This document shows, piece after piece, positions 8,339 to 18,152 of a DNA stretch of 64,000 nucleotides. Below the pieces are notes generated by a model that had not been told where the DNA came from, did not search any database, and saw nothing but the letters and a program-made list of their open reading frames with translations. The position numbers and the translations under genes were made by a program. The stretch is from Chitinophaga silvisoli (GTDB lineage Bacteria; Bacteroidota; Bacteroidia; Chitinophagales; Chitinophagaceae): positions 105,317 to 169,316 of the forward strand of contig NZ_QTJV01000014.1 in the NCBI RefSeq assembly GCF_003412465.1. The letters are read 5' to 3'. How positions within the stretch are numbered: the first letter of the stretch is position 1; the number at the start of each line of letters is the position of its first letter.

Positions 8339-9838
8339 ATGCAAGAGAAAACAAGTTTCAACTTTCTTCATCTGCTGAAGGCTACGCTGGACAGTGCAAA
8401 CGATCTGATCCAGGTACTTAAAGTAGTACGAAATGAGGAGGGTACAATTACAGACTTCGTATATGTGTTAAATAACCGGGCAGCAGAAAAAATATATGGA
8501 GACCAGACGGGACAAAGCCGTCAAAAAGATTTTGAAATCTGTAAACATGTTGTGGAAACTGGTGAGCCTGTTCAACGGGAAATTTATGAATTAACTGATT
8601 ATTATCACCAGTCCTTTGTTAAGCTTGAAGACGGGGTGAGCATTACCGCTCACAATATCACTGGAAAATTGCAGCAGGCCTTCCTGCTGGCCCTCTCCGA
8701 CTCCCTTCACCCACTTTCCGATTCCCTTTCAATTCAGACGGCAGCCACTGAGAAAATCGCAGCAATACTGCACACTGCTCATGCTTTTTATATAGCCTAC
8801 GACGGGGTACTTAGCATTGAGACCGAATATCTCAAAACAGGTGCTCCTTCCCTGATCGGGGATTATAGTACTACAGAATATGCCTGGCTCCTGCACCTGC
8901 TGGAAAAAGGTGCCCCCCTCATCCTGAACGACAGCTCAGATCATGCCATGCCGGTAAAGGCTCTCATTGCCGTGCCCCTCATCAAAAATGGTGCACTGCT
9001 GGGTGCCTTTTGCGTAGCAGAACAATCTACCCGCATATGGACCGGCACCGAAACAGCACTGGTAAAGGAAGCCGGGGAAAGAATCTGGGCGGCAGTTGAA
9101 CGTGCCCGCGCAGAACAGGCATTGCATAGGAATGAAATGCAACTGAAAGAGCTGCTGCGGCAAAAAGAAATCTTTATCGGCATTGCCAGTCATGAATTGA
9201 AAACACCCGTGACCGGTATGAAAGTATATGCTGAAATGATACATGGGCAACTGGAAGAACTCGGCTATAAAGAGGAAGCATCTTTGATGCAAAGACTGAA
9301 TAAGCAAATCGACAAGCTCACTACCCTCATCAATCACCTGCTGGACACCAACCGGATTGCAGGCGGAGAACTGCAACTGAACCTGGAAAAAACTGATCTT
9401 ACTGACCTGCTGCGAGAGAAAATTAATGAAATACAAGTCACCACCACACACCAACTCTTACTGGAAACAAGCTCCCTGCCGCACGTTATGATAGACCGTG
9501 AGCGCATCAGCCAGGTGCTCATGAACCTGTTTACCAACGCCATCAGGTATTCCCCCGGGGGCTCAGCCATCACTATCAATGGCAGATCTACTCCCAACGG
9601 CGTTGAGATCAGCATCCGCGACGAAGGCTTTGGCATTACACATGAGAAGCAAGATCAAATATTTGAAAGATTTTTCAGAGGCAACGCTCCTACTTCGGAA
9701 AAAAATCCTGGTTTGGGCTTAGGCTTGTATTTAACTGCTCAAATCATTCATCGACATCATGGACAAATCCGGGTAGAAAGCACTCCCGGCAAAGGTTCTA
9801 CCTTTTATTTCACCATCCCTGGCGATATAGCCAGCTGA
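8339..9838 (+). CDS. Soluble PAS-GAF sensor histidine kinase
   Basis: A 499-residue kinase without membrane segments. It has a PAS-like N-terminus (about 1-110), a GAF domain (about 120-258), an HisKA domain with the phospho-accepting His285 in FIGIASHELKTPVTG, and an HATPase_c domain with NLFTNAIRYSPGG, DEGFGI and GLGLGLYLTAQII. It is a close paralogue of the kinase at 10292-12202 through the GAF-HisKA-HATPase part. It lies between two stand-alone receivers and its 3' end overlaps the convergent receiver gene by 34 bp. Confidence 0.92.
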   Translation: MQEKTSFNFLHLLKATLDSANDLIQVLKVVRNEEGTITDFVYVLNNRAAEKIYGDQTGQSRQKDFEICKHVVETGEPVQREIYELTDYYHQSFVKLEDGVSITAHNITGKLQQAFLLALSDSLHPLSDSLSIQTAATEKIAAILHTAHAFYIAYDGVLSIETEYLKTGAPSLIGDYSTTEYAWLLHLLEKGAPLILNDSSDHAMPVKALIAVPLIKNGALLGAFCVAEQSTRIWTGTETALVKEAGERIWAAVERARAEQALHRNEMQLKELLRQKEIFIGIASHELKTPVTGMKVYAEMIHGQLEELGYKEEASLMQRLNKQIDKLTTLINHLLDTNRIAGGELQLNLEKTDLTDLLREKINEIQVTTTHQLLLETSSLPHVMIDRERISQVLMNLFTNAIRYSPGGSAITINGRSTPNGVEISIRDEGFGITHEKQDQIFERFFRGNAPTSEKNPGLGLGLYLTAQIIHRHHGQIRVESTPGKGSTFYFTIPGDIAS

Positions 9839-10179
9839 TCGATGATTTTATACAATGTTTTTACAGAAAAGGGTTTATCTAATATAGCATCAGCACCACT
9901 TGCCTCTACTGATTCAGGTGTATAGGTCTGTGCAGAAAATAATACAACAGAGAGTTGGTCAAATGAAGGATTGTCTTTTAATGAACGACAAATTCTGCGC
10001 CCGTCATCTTTACCGAGAAAGATATCCATCAACAGCAATGCTGGTTCATGAGAAGGAATATTATTCATGAGCTCTCCGGGATCTCTTAGTGCAACAACTT
10101 CTAATGGTTTTCTTTTTAGTACCAGAGAAACAGCTTCCAATATGTCCTCATTATCGTCGAGTACAATTATTTTCTGCAT
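9805..10179 (-). CDS. Single-domain response regulator
   Basis: A 124-residue CheY-like receiver: acidic pocket DDNED at 8-12, phospho-acceptor Asp52 (LLMDIFLG), Ser83 and Lys102 (LDKPFS). No output domain. It is 112 nt downstream of the minus-strand histidine kinase, suggesting one transcription unit and a kinase-receiver pair, and it overlaps the end of the convergent kinase gene. Confidence 0.9.
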   Translation of the reverse strand: MQKIIVLDDNEDILEAVSLVLKRKPLEVVALRDPGELMNNIPSHEPALLLMDIFLGKDDGRRICRSLKDNPSFDQLSVVLFSAQTYTPESVEASGADAILDKPFSVKTLYKIIDQLAISPGMVK

Positions 10180-10291
10180 AAGCGAAGGGTCTAATATGGT
10201 TACTAATTTCTACGCCGAACGCGGCAGCAGGATTATTACAAGGGTTTCAAAATAATTTTTCGAAAGTAAAAAATATACATAACATAACCTA

Positions 10292-12202
10292 TTATTTTTC
10301 AGAAGGTAGGGTAAATGAAAACACAGCACCTGCAGCCACATCACTTTGTACAGCTATTCTTCCGCCATGCCGCTTAATGATCTGTGCGGAGATATATAAA
10401 CCCAGTCCCATTCCAGGATGCGCATCCGTCACCCTATAAAAACGTTCGAATACATTATGCTGTGCTGCTGAGGGAATGCCGGTGCCCCGGTCTTTCACTG
10501 TCACCTGCACTTCGTCTTGCATTGATTCACTGCTGAGACTGATGACTGATTTCTTTGGAGAATACTTCACTGCATTGGAAAGCAGGTTGGTAATCACCTG
10601 GGAAATACGCTCCCTGTCTGCCCTTACAAAGGGAATGGTAGCAGGAATAAATTCAAAACGGTGATCAGTGGTGTACCTCATTTCCTCTATTCTCTCTGCG
10701 AGCAGTTCATTGATGTCGAATGTGCTGATGTTCAATTGCAGTTTTCCCTCAGAGATCCGGGTAGTATCCAGCAGGTGATTGATAAGGGTAGTGAGTTTGT
10801 CAATCTGTGTATTGATACGGCCTACAAGTGCACTCTCTGTTGTATTACCGATTTCTTCCAGCTGCTCCTGCACAATTTCTGCATAGGCTTTCATACTGGT
10901 CACGGGTGTTTTCAGTTCATGGCCTGCGATACCGATGAACTCATCCCGCTGTTGAAGCAGGGCTTTCAGTTCATTGATATCGGTGATCACAACCACCGCT
11001 CCCATGATCTCCCCTTTTTCATTCTTCAAAGGCAGGGAAGCTACCCGGGTCCAGATCCGGCTACCATCGTCCTGTACAAAGATCATTTCCATATGGGGCA
11101 TTACCGGCTCGCCTCTCAATGCCCTGATACCGGGATATTCTTCGCGGGGCACGATACTACCATCAGGCCTATACGCAATCCAGCGGTCTTCTCTTTCATC
11201 GTCTATTGAGGGCATCAAACCTGTCGGAATGAATCGTTGCATAACTTCATTGACCAGCAAAAACCTTCCTTTTGTATCTATGCACCCCAGCCCAACCGGA
11301 AGAATCTTGAATACACTGCCCAGCAAAGCCTCGCTTTTCCGGAGGTCTTCCTGTGCCCTTGCTCTTTCTACCGCTGCCCAGGTTCGTTCTGCAGTTTCCT
11401 CCATCAGGGAGATTTCAAGCTGCGACCATTTGCGGGGGGAACTGTGGTTCATACCGAATAAAGCCACCCAGCGACCGTCTTTGATTAGTCCCATATAGGC
11501 TACGGCGGCAATGCCCATGGCGGTATATTGCGCATGGTGTTTCGCAATACAGGCGGGACCGTTATGAATATCTTCGACAATGACTTTCCCGTTCTTTTTA
11601 AAAATCCCGATCATCTCTTCTCCGAAGTCTTTCACATCGAATACTCCGGAGACGGGTTGCACGTTATTCTCAAAATGCTGGCAGATGGCAATGGAGCGTT
11701 CATCCGTTACATCTCCATACAGCACCCTGTCTGCCCCGGTATGTTCACCCAGGAGGCGGCAGGCAGTCTCCAGTATAGTAACGGGATCTGCGATCGTGCG
11801 CAGGGCATCGCTCAGTTTTAACAGGTATTGCTGCTTTTCGGCTTTGATTTTGTGTTCTGTAATATTATTCAGGATGCTGGCGATCTGTAATCCCTGCATA
11901 GGCATAACATAGGAAAGAAACCAGCCATTGGCTGCCGGGATATAATTTTCAACCCTTGCAGGCGATCCGCTGAGGGCAACCTTTGCATACATGGCAATCA
12001 GTTCCGGTTTTATATCCGGGCACACTGCTGTAATTCGTTTGCCAACTACAGCGCCAAAACCGGTAATACGTTCATAAGCAGGACTCGCCTTCAGATAAAG
12101 CAGGTCCCCTGGATTTCCCTCTTCATCCAACAGTACTTCAAATACACAATAACCCTCATTTTCAGCGTTGAACAGGGAATAATACTTATCGGTGGCATCC
12201 AT
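10292..12202 (-). CDS. Soluble PAS-GAF-PAS sensor histidine kinase
   Basis: A 636-residue kinase with no membrane segments. Domains in order are an N-terminal PAS (about 1-110), GAF (about 125-280), a second PAS/PAC (about 290-408, with IWTRVASLPLKNEKGEI as the PAC signature), HisKA with His428 in FIGIAGHELKTPVTS, and HATPase_c ending in GMGLGLYISAQIIKRHGG. The extra PAS distinguishes it from its paralogue at 8339-9838; the HisKA regions are nearly the same. It probably forms an operon with the receiver at 9805-10179. Confidence 0.92.
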   Translation of the reverse strand: MDATDKYYSLFNAENEGYCVFEVLLDEEGNPGDLLYLKASPAYERITGFGAVVGKRITAVCPDIKPELIAMYAKVALSGSPARVENYIPAANGWFLSYVMPMQGLQIASILNNITEHKIKAEKQQYLLKLSDALRTIADPVTILETACRLLGEHTGADRVLYGDVTDERSIAICQHFENNVQPVSGVFDVKDFGEEMIGIFKKNGKVIVEDIHNGPACIAKHHAQYTAMGIAAVAYMGLIKDGRWVALFGMNHSSPRKWSQLEISLMEETAERTWAAVERARAQEDLRKSEALLGSVFKILPVGLGCIDTKGRFLLVNEVMQRFIPTGLMPSIDDEREDRWIAYRPDGSIVPREEYPGIRALRGEPVMPHMEMIFVQDDGSRIWTRVASLPLKNEKGEIMGAVVVITDINELKALLQQRDEFIGIAGHELKTPVTSMKAYAEIVQEQLEEIGNTTESALVGRINTQIDKLTTLINHLLDTTRISEGKLQLNISTFDINELLAERIEEMRYTTDHRFEFIPATIPFVRADRERISQVITNLLSNAVKYSPKKSVISLSSESMQDEVQVTVKDRGTGIPSAAQHNVFERFYRVTDAHPGMGLGLYISAQIIKRHGGRIAVQSDVAAGAVFSFTLPSEK

Positions 12203-12537
12203 TAGTTATCAGATTTTAGGAACATGACAATCTCCACCGTAAGATAGGATAAAATGAAGGATTAAGAGCAGTACACAAAGTCCCATCCCGGGCTTCTTTT
12301 CCATAACCAGGTTGAAGGTGCCGTTTGCCTCCAAATAAATCCGCCACCACTGCCCTGTTGCATGACCTGGTTTTCCCTGGGCATGAAGAACAATCGTAAA
12401 CGATGTAACTCCTTTATGGGTAAACACAATAATCCCCCGTGATTAAACTGGTACAGCTTAATCAAAGTAAATCTGTGCCATAATAAAAATGGCACTTTTC
12501 CATTGTCTTCAGGGAGTATTGTTAGGGAGTGAAGGTA
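12203..12537. other. Intergenic region, no confident gene
   Basis: About 335 bp upstream of the histidine kinase. Two short overlapping minus-strand frames of about 75 codons exist, but neither shows a known domain or a good start. No terminator or promoter was recognised with confidence. Confidence 0.4.
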
Positions 12538-12912
12538 TTAACCCTCAGTCAACTTATATACCGTAGAATAAGCATTTGCCCTGTCCTTGTTGCGCCAGCA
12601 GGAGAAGGCAATAAACTCATGCTCCTTCCCTACTACCGACCCCCGCATTTCAAAGTCGCCGAACTGGCAGACGATCGCGCTCTTGTCGGTAACCGAAAAG
12701 GTACCTACCGCATCCTGGTCATGGGCATTCCGGTCATCAAACTTTGACTGGTCAATAATTTTAGTCGTAAGGACTACTTTGCTTTCTGCCTGGGTAAAAC
12801 GTAAACTGGTTTTATAGAGGTAGCCGTCAAAGTTTCCACCGGCGATCCAGTCTACAAATGCATCAACAGGCCCTTCATATTCCTTGTCAAATACGATCTT
12901 TTCAATACTCAT
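12538..12912 (-). CDS. Conserved-looking protein of unknown function
   Basis: A 124-residue, probably cytoplasmic protein with no signal peptide, membrane segment or domain that I recognise. The sequence is mixed beta-like with many charged residues (KEHEFIAFSCWRNKD near the end) and no Cys pairs. It lies alone on the minus strand between a kinase gene and a secreted protein. Coding is supported by a complete frame with ATG start and balanced composition only. Confidence 0.55.
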   Translation of the reverse strand: MSIEKIVFDKEYEGPVDAFVDWIAGGNFDGYLYKTSLRFTQAESKVVLTTKIIDQSKFDDRNAHDQDAVGTFSVTDKSAIVCQFGDFEMRGSVVGKEHEFIAFSCWRNKDRANAYSTVYKLTEG

Positions 12913-12966
12913 AGGATAGTAAAAATATGGGACCGTAAATTATAAAAATTTATCAAATATCCCACC

Positions 12967-14520
12967 TTAAGGCTTCTTTTCTTTTGGTTCCCTGTTCGTA
13001 TTCACCTGTTTCAGCATCTTCCGGGTACGCATAAATGACATGCCTGACATATATCCAATGTTCAGCTGTAGCCTGACACCGCTATAGCGCTCCAATCCAC
13101 CGATGGCCGGACTATACATGGGGCTCCAGATGTATTTTGCGGAAAAATCGTAGGTTAAACGTTTACCCATACGGGTGAACATTCCAAAGCCTCCCTCTAT
13201 GGCAAATTTCTTCTGGGAATAATCAGTAGCTCCAATGCCACTGGCATTACTCCCTTTGATCCTGACCAGGGTAGTATTGATGGCACCTATGCCAAACAGC
13301 AGGTAGGGTTTGGGTTCCGCGGCCAGCATTTTCCTGAAGTAATTGCGTTTGGCAGTCAGCAGCCCTGCGTCAATGTCGTCCAGCGCCTCGGCCCGTGCAA
13401 TGTCCTCATCCAGCCGGTGAATGGCGGCCCATTGTCTTTGCTTGTAGGCTTCACTGTACCAGCCTTTCAGGCCCCATTTCAGGTAGGTGAAATTAGAAAG
13501 GATCATGCCTAAGCTGGCATTGATTCCCATGGAGGTGGAAGTGCCTGTCAAAGACGTAAACTTTTCGGTCCTGTTCAATGTCAGTTCTGTACCAATGCGG
13601 TGCCTTTCGCTAATCCAGTTCTCTGAAGCAATGCCGAAGTAAAACTTCCGTTCTGTGATACTGATATGACTTTTGAGGTCTTCCCCGCTTTTAAATATCT
13701 CCGGAATCATGGTAACGCCCAGGGTTATATTAAAAATCGTATTACCCTGGTAAGTATCCAGCAACTTGTCATTCATTTCCTTTTTAATGTGCTTATACAT
13801 TTTGTCATATCGTTCCAGCCGCTCTACTTCCCATTCATAATCATGCTCTCCGTTCATCTTACGTTGCTGAATGTAGTACATGGTATCCACGGGAATCTCA
13901 CCTGTACCAAGGCTGAACCGCTGCTTATGCTCCCTGTTTACTTTGTGCAGGGGAAAAATGACATCCCCGATATAAGTAGAGACCACCTGCATGGATGGCT
14001 GCATGAACATCATGCCGGGCCAGGTTGTAAAGTATTCCGGCACTACAAACGTAGCGGGCACCATCGTTACACCAATGGCTGCACCTTCCAGGGCCCGGTG
14101 TACGAGCCGGATGCCCCGGATATCGCGCAGCCTGATGGTATCGAATTCATGCATGGGGATCTTGTTAGGTATAGGTACAGGGAGCGGGATGGGTAATGGA
14201 ATGGCAGGTATAGGTAAAAAAGGAGATCGTTTTAAGAAAATAAGCGTGGTATCCGTCACCCCAAGGAGGTTGGATTCTATGTAATAAGTATTTTTATTAA
14301 AGTCGGTGCGGGTCAGGGGTTGCTCCATTTTGATCCGCTTATCCGACCAGAACCAGAGTTTGATGAAATCCCCCATTTTGATGGTATCCACATGCCCTGT
14401 TTTTTCGTTCTGAATGGTCAGCACTTTCTGTGTACGGCCTGCAGGCATTGGCATAGGAGCCTGCGACCAGGCGGATACAGGGATCAAATTAAATAGTATA
14501 ACAGGTATTAAATACTTCAT
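12967..14520 (-). CDS. Large exported protein of unknown function with Ile/Pro-rich segment
   Basis: A 517-residue protein with a signal peptide (MKYLIPVILFNLIPVSAWSQ) and no domain that I recognise. Residues about 99-124 are a striking low-complexity run of alternating Pro and Ile/Leu/Val. The C-terminal 200 residues read as amphipathic beta strands with Gly and aromatic spacing (PYLLFGIGAINTT, FAIEGGFGMFTRMGKRLTYD, RLQLNIGYMSGMSF), as in a small outer-membrane barrel, and the tail is basic. I infer outer-membrane location; function is unknown. It lies upstream of the LytS/LytT pair on the same strand but 73 nt beyond it. Confidence 0.75.
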   Translation of the reverse strand: MKYLIPVILFNLIPVSAWSQAPMPMPAGRTQKVLTIQNEKTGHVDTIKMGDFIKLWFWSDKRIKMEQPLTRTDFNKNTYYIESNLLGVTDTTLIFLKRSPFLPIPAIPLPIPLPVPIPNKIPMHEFDTIRLRDIRGIRLVHRALEGAAIGVTMVPATFVVPEYFTTWPGMMFMQPSMQVVSTYIGDVIFPLHKVNREHKQRFSLGTGEIPVDTMYYIQQRKMNGEHDYEWEVERLERYDKMYKHIKKEMNDKLLDTYQGNTIFNITLGVTMIPEIFKSGEDLKSHISITERKFYFGIASENWISERHRIGTELTLNRTEKFTSLTGTSTSMGINASLGMILSNFTYLKWGLKGWYSEAYKQRQWAAIHRLDEDIARAEALDDIDAGLLTAKRNYFRKMLAAEPKPYLLFGIGAINTTLVRIKGSNASGIGATDYSQKKFAIEGGFGMFTRMGKRLTYDFSAKYIWSPMYSPAIGGLERYSGVRLQLNIGYMSGMSFMRTRKMLKQVNTNREPKEKKP

Positions 14521-14593
14521 CCGGCAAATCTATCCGCCACAGTAACCCGCAAAAAATAATAAGGGAAAACCCCGCAATAATATTGGAGAACCG

Positions 14594-15280
14594 TCACCGG
14601 CTCATCAGTGCGCTGACACAGGTACGATAGGTATCCCCTACGGGCAGTTTCTTCTCTGCCAGCGTGATATACCTGCTATTTACCGCGCTCACCCGGTGCC
14701 GGGGCACGATGTAAGAACGATGGATGCGCAGGAATTGTTCTGCCGGCAGGCGCGACATCATTTCCTTCAATGTCATCATGGACAGCAGGGGATGTGCGGA
14801 GCTGGTGGTATAGATCTTTACATAGTTATTCAATCCTTCGATATAGAGAATGTCTGACAGCAGGATATTCTTCGTTTCATAATCTGCCCGCACTGTCAAT
14901 GACAAAGACAGATCCTGCACCCTGCGCAACATGCCCGCTTTCAGGATCGCCTGCTCAAAACGCTCTGCAGAAAAAGGTTTCAGCAGGTAGTCGATGGCAG
15001 ATACATTGAATCCTTCCAGGGCATATTCAGGGTGTGCCGTGGTAAAGATCACCATGGGTCTTTGTGCTAAGGAGCGGTAAAATGACAAGCCGTTTACATC
15101 TGCCATTTCAATGTCCAACAGGATTAAGTCTACAGGATGGCAGGCCAGGTAAGCCCATGCCTGTTCAGGGCAGGTAAACTGTTTCCTGAGCCGCATCCCA
15201 GGCAAATGAAGACTGTAATGCAGGAGGATTTCATGAGCAATCGGTTCATCGTCGATCGTGATGACATCTAAGGGTTTCAT
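14594..15280 (-). CDS. LytTR-family response regulator
   Basis: A 228-residue regulator with receiver (1-118; IDDEP at 9-13, Asp56 in LLDIEMA, Lys101 in LLKPFS) and LytTR DNA-binding domain (about 130-225; EGLNNYVKIYT and FLRIHRSYIVP). Its ATG overlaps the stop of the kinase gene upstream in an ATGA junction, so the two are translationally coupled. This is the YehT/LytT type of pair; the stimulus and targets are unknown. Confidence 0.93.
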   Translation of the reverse strand: MKPLDVITIDDEPIAHEILLHYSLHLPGMRLRKQFTCPEQAWAYLACHPVDLILLDIEMADVNGLSFYRSLAQRPMVIFTTAHPEYALEGFNVSAIDYLLKPFSAERFEQAILKAGMLRRVQDLSLSLTVRADYETKNILLSDILYIEGLNNYVKIYTTSSAHPLLSMMTLKEMMSRLPAEQFLRIHRSYIVPRHRVSAVNSRYITLAEKKLPVGDTYRTCVSALMSR

Positions 15281-16236
15281 AAATTTACACTGAGTTGAAC
15301 AATAAATTGCTGCGCATCCCTTGAAATCGTCAGCTTGTGCTGGCGGGGATAGAGTAATTCCAGTCTGCGTTTTACATTCTTAATACCAACCCCTTCGTGG
15401 GATGACTGGCTAATCATGGTATTCGAAGAAGTAAAATGAATTGTATCTGCTGTGATGTGAATACAGATGTTCATGACGGTATCTTTACTGGCCGAGATAC
15501 CATGCTTAAAATTGTTTTCAATAAAAGGAATGAGGATAAATGGTGCGATTTGCAGTATGCCGGTTTCACCTGTAATTTTCAGGTGGACTACATTGTTCCT
15601 GCCCAGCCGCAACTGTTGCATTTCACAGTAATTGCTGATGTGCTCCATCTCTTTTGACAATGCTACCTTATCACTATTACTTTCATACAATACATAACGC
15701 ATCATACTGGCCAGTTTCAAAATATATGCGGATGTTTGCGCAGATTCCTTAATAGATAATCCATAGATTCCATTCAGGGTATTGAAGAAGAAATGTGGTT
15801 GCATTTGTTGTTTCAGGGCAGCAAGTTCAAAAGCAGTTCTTTCTTCCGAGAGCTTCTGCCATTCATAGCGCTTACGGGCGATGTAAGAAAGCATGTATAC
15901 CAGTGAGAGCAGCAGGAACTGGGGACTAGGAAAACCAACAGGCACCAGCAAACTAAATCCCTGCAGCAATAGATTTAATCCGGCCGGCACATATAATACT
16001 ATCATGAAATAAGCGAATAGTATTACAAAATAAAGGATTCGCCTACGCTTGTAGACATATGGAATGAAGAGATAGAAATTCAGAAAATAGCCGCCTGCAG
16101 CCAGCACATTGTCCAGCATCACGGAATAATAGAGTTCGTCCGCAGTAAAATTGGTGGCAAATTTCGGCGCATAGGGCATACAGATGGTAAGGCCGATGAT
16201 GACGATAAGCAGTATGAAATGGTAAATATATTTCAT
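15277..16236 (-). CDS. LytS/YehU-type membrane sensor histidine kinase
   Basis: I start it at ATG 16236 (MKYIYHFILL), giving 319 residues; an ATG at 16263 would add nine. Four hydrophobic segments occupy about residues 5-25, 45-65, 70-92 and 97-120. The His_kinase domain follows, with the conserved QMQPHFFFNTLNG (His at about 148) and a reduced ATPase domain ending in GVGIKNVKRRLELLY. There is no ligand-binding domain beyond the membrane segments. It overlaps the LytTR regulator gene by 4 nt. Confidence 0.92.
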   Translation of the reverse strand: MKYIYHFILLIVIIGLTICMPYAPKFATNFTADELYYSVMLDNVLAAGGYFLNFYLFIPYVYKRRRILYFVILFAYFMIVLYVPAGLNLLLQGFSLLVPVGFPSPQFLLLSLVYMLSYIARKRYEWQKLSEERTAFELAALKQQMQPHFFFNTLNGIYGLSIKESAQTSAYILKLASMMRYVLYESNSDKVALSKEMEHISNYCEMQQLRLGRNNVVHLKITGETGILQIAPFILIPFIENNFKHGISASKDTVMNICIHITADTIHFTSSNTMISQSSHEGVGIKNVKRRLELLYPRQHKLTISRDAQQFIVQLSVNL

Positions 16237-16629
16237 GAGGGAAAAATAAAACGAAGGAAACATCCGGCCTAGGGGCCTTGCCGGAAATCATAAAATCCAG
16301 AGATGAAACAGGTATTTTCGGAGACAAAAAATTGTTAAAGTTTGGGGATCATTCCCCTACTGCATATTACTGGCAGGTATGCATATTGGGAACCCTGATC
16401 TTTGGCTGCCGGTTGTGAGTGAGGGCCGGGGAAACTACAGCAAGCATTCGAAAAACGGGTCGAAAAGTTAAGTAAATTAAATAATATCTAAAATATTCCC
16501 GGTGTCTTTGAAATAATTCCCGAAATATAAAATGGGTATTGACAATAATAAAAATCCTGATAACTTTGTCATCAGATGACACGACATCGAACATTAAAAT
16601 TTAGACTTTAATTAATACTTTAAGAAGCA
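16237..16629. other. Intergenic region holding the ilvC promoter
   Basis: About 390 bp between the divergent kinase and ilvC genes. The promoter is listed separately. I saw no leader peptide rich in branched-chain residues, T-box or attenuator hairpin. Confidence 0.5.
16539..16568 (+). promoter_or_regulatory. ilvC promoter
   Basis: TTG at 16539-16541, a 19-nt spacer and TAACTTTG at 16561-16568 match the Bacteroidota housekeeping consensus. The predicted start near 16573 leaves a 5' leader of about 55 nt before ATG 16630. Confidence 0.65.
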
Positions 16630-18111
16630 ATGGCAAATTATTTTAATTCTTTACCCCTCAGGGAGCAACTGAACCAATTAGGTGTTTGCGAGTTCATGGA
16701 CATCGCAGAATTTGCTGACGGCGTAGCTGCCCTCAAAGGTAAGAAGATTGTTATCGTTGGAGCAGGTGCTCAGGGTTTAAATCAGGGTCTGAACCTCAGA
16801 GACAGTGGTCTGGACATCTCCTACGCACTGCGTCAGGAAGCGATCGACAACAAGAGAGATTCCTGGAAAAATGCAACTGACAACAACTTTAAGGTTGGTA
16901 CATTCGAAGAGCTGATTCCCGGTGCTGATGTGGTAGTGAACCTCACTCCCGATAAGCAACACACTGCTGTGGTAACTAAGATAATGCCTTTGATGAAAAA
17001 GAATTCTACCCTGCTGTACTCTCACGGGTTCAACATTGTAGAAGAAGGTATGCAAATCCGTAAAGACATCACTGTTATAATGGTGGCACCTAAATGCCCT
17101 GGTTCTGAGGTAAGAGCTGAGTACCTGCGTGGCTTTGGTGTACCTACCCTGATCGCGGTTCACCCGGAAAACGATCCTGAAGGTAAAGGCCTGGAGCAGG
17201 CGAAAGCTTATTGCGTTGGTACCGGTGGCCACAGAGCCGGTGTACTGCGTTCCTCTTTCGTAGCTGAAGTAAAGTCTGACCTGATGGGTGAACAAACCAT
17301 CCTGTGTGGTCTGCTGCAAACCGGTTCTATCCTGTCTTTCGACAAGATGCTGGAAAAAGGTATCGATCCCGGTTATGCTTCCAAATTAGTACAATACGGT
17401 GTGGAAGTAATCACTGAAGCCCTGAAACACGGTGGTGTAAGCGGTATGATGGATCGTCTGAGCAACCCTGCGAAGATTGCTGCATTCAAGATCTCTGAAG
17501 AACTGAAGACCATCATGCGTCCACTGTTCCAGAAACACCAGGATGACATCATGAGCGGCGAATTTAGCAGCACCATGATGAAAGACTGGGCGAACGGTGA
17601 TGCGAACCTGCTGAAATGGAGAGCTGAAACCGGCGAAACTGCTTTCGAAAAGACCCCTGCCGGCGACGTGAAGATCGGCGAACAGGAGTACTTTGACAAC
17701 TACACCCTGATGGTAGCATTCATCAGAGCTGGTGTGGAACTGGCTTTCGAAACAATGGTAGAAGCTGGTATCAAAGCAGAATCTGCATACTACGAGTCCC
17801 TGCACGAAACTCCACTGATCGCAAATACTATCGCGCGTAAGAAGCTGTTCGAAATGAACCGCGTAATCTCTGACACCGCTGAATATGGCTGCTACCTGTT
17901 TGATCAGGCTTGTAAACCATTGCTGGCTGGTTTCATGAAGACTGTTGATACTGACCTCGTTGGTAAAAACTTCAACGAAGGTAAATCCGGTTCCGTTGAC
18001 AATGCTGAACTGGTACACATCAACGCTATCCTGCGCGACCACCCGGTAGAAGTAGTAGGTAGAAAACTGCGTAAAGCAATGACTGCTATGAAGTCCATCA
18101 AGACTGCATAA
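16630..18111 (+). CDS. ilvC: Ketol-acid reductoisomerase
   Basis: A 493-residue enzyme of valine and isoleucine synthesis, which converts acetolactate or acetohydroxybutyrate to the dihydroxy acid using NADPH. The length and a duplicated C-terminal domain show the class II (E. coli-type) form. The Rossmann motif is IVIVGAGAQGLNQGLNLRD near residue 40, and APKCPGSEVR (about 152-161) and the acidic Mg-binding helix with EVKSDLMGEQ (about 213-222) follow. The gene stands alone here instead of in an ilvBN-leu operon and is followed by a hairpin terminator. Confidence 0.97.
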   Translation: MANYFNSLPLREQLNQLGVCEFMDIAEFADGVAALKGKKIVIVGAGAQGLNQGLNLRDSGLDISYALRQEAIDNKRDSWKNATDNNFKVGTFEELIPGADVVVNLTPDKQHTAVVTKIMPLMKKNSTLLYSHGFNIVEEGMQIRKDITVIMVAPKCPGSEVRAEYLRGFGVPTLIAVHPENDPEGKGLEQAKAYCVGTGGHRAGVLRSSFVAEVKSDLMGEQTILCGLLQTGSILSFDKMLEKGIDPGYASKLVQYGVEVITEALKHGGVSGMMDRLSNPAKIAAFKISEELKTIMRPLFQKHQDDIMSGEFSSTMMKDWANGDANLLKWRAETGETAFEKTPAGDVKIGEQEYFDNYTLMVAFIRAGVELAFETMVEAGIKAESAYYESLHETPLIANTIARKKLFEMNRVISDTAEYGCYLFDQACKPLLAGFMKTVDTDLVGKNFNEGKSGSVDNAELVHINAILRDHPVEVVGRKLRKAMTAMKSIKTA

Positions 18112-18118
18112 TATAATG

Positions 18119-18152
18119 AAGAGGATGTATCAACCGAAAGATACATCCTCTT
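18119..18152 (+). terminator. Hairpin after ilvC
   Basis: A perfect 13-bp stem (18119-18131 with 18140-18152) with an 8-nt loop begins 7 nt after the ilvC stop; the following T tract is weak. An in-frame ATG at 18116 for the next gene would fall at this hairpin, which argues for the later start at 18218. Confidence 0.75.

Noticed and set aside
12209..12495. Two overlapping minus-strand frames of about 75 codons upstream of the PAS-GAF-PAS kinase.
   Set aside because: They compete for the same DNA in different frames, show no domain, and neither has a convincing promoter or signal.
16367..16594. Minus-strand frame of 75 codons in the ilvC upstream region.
   Set aside because: It covers the ilvC promoter on the opposite strand and has no recognisable feature.
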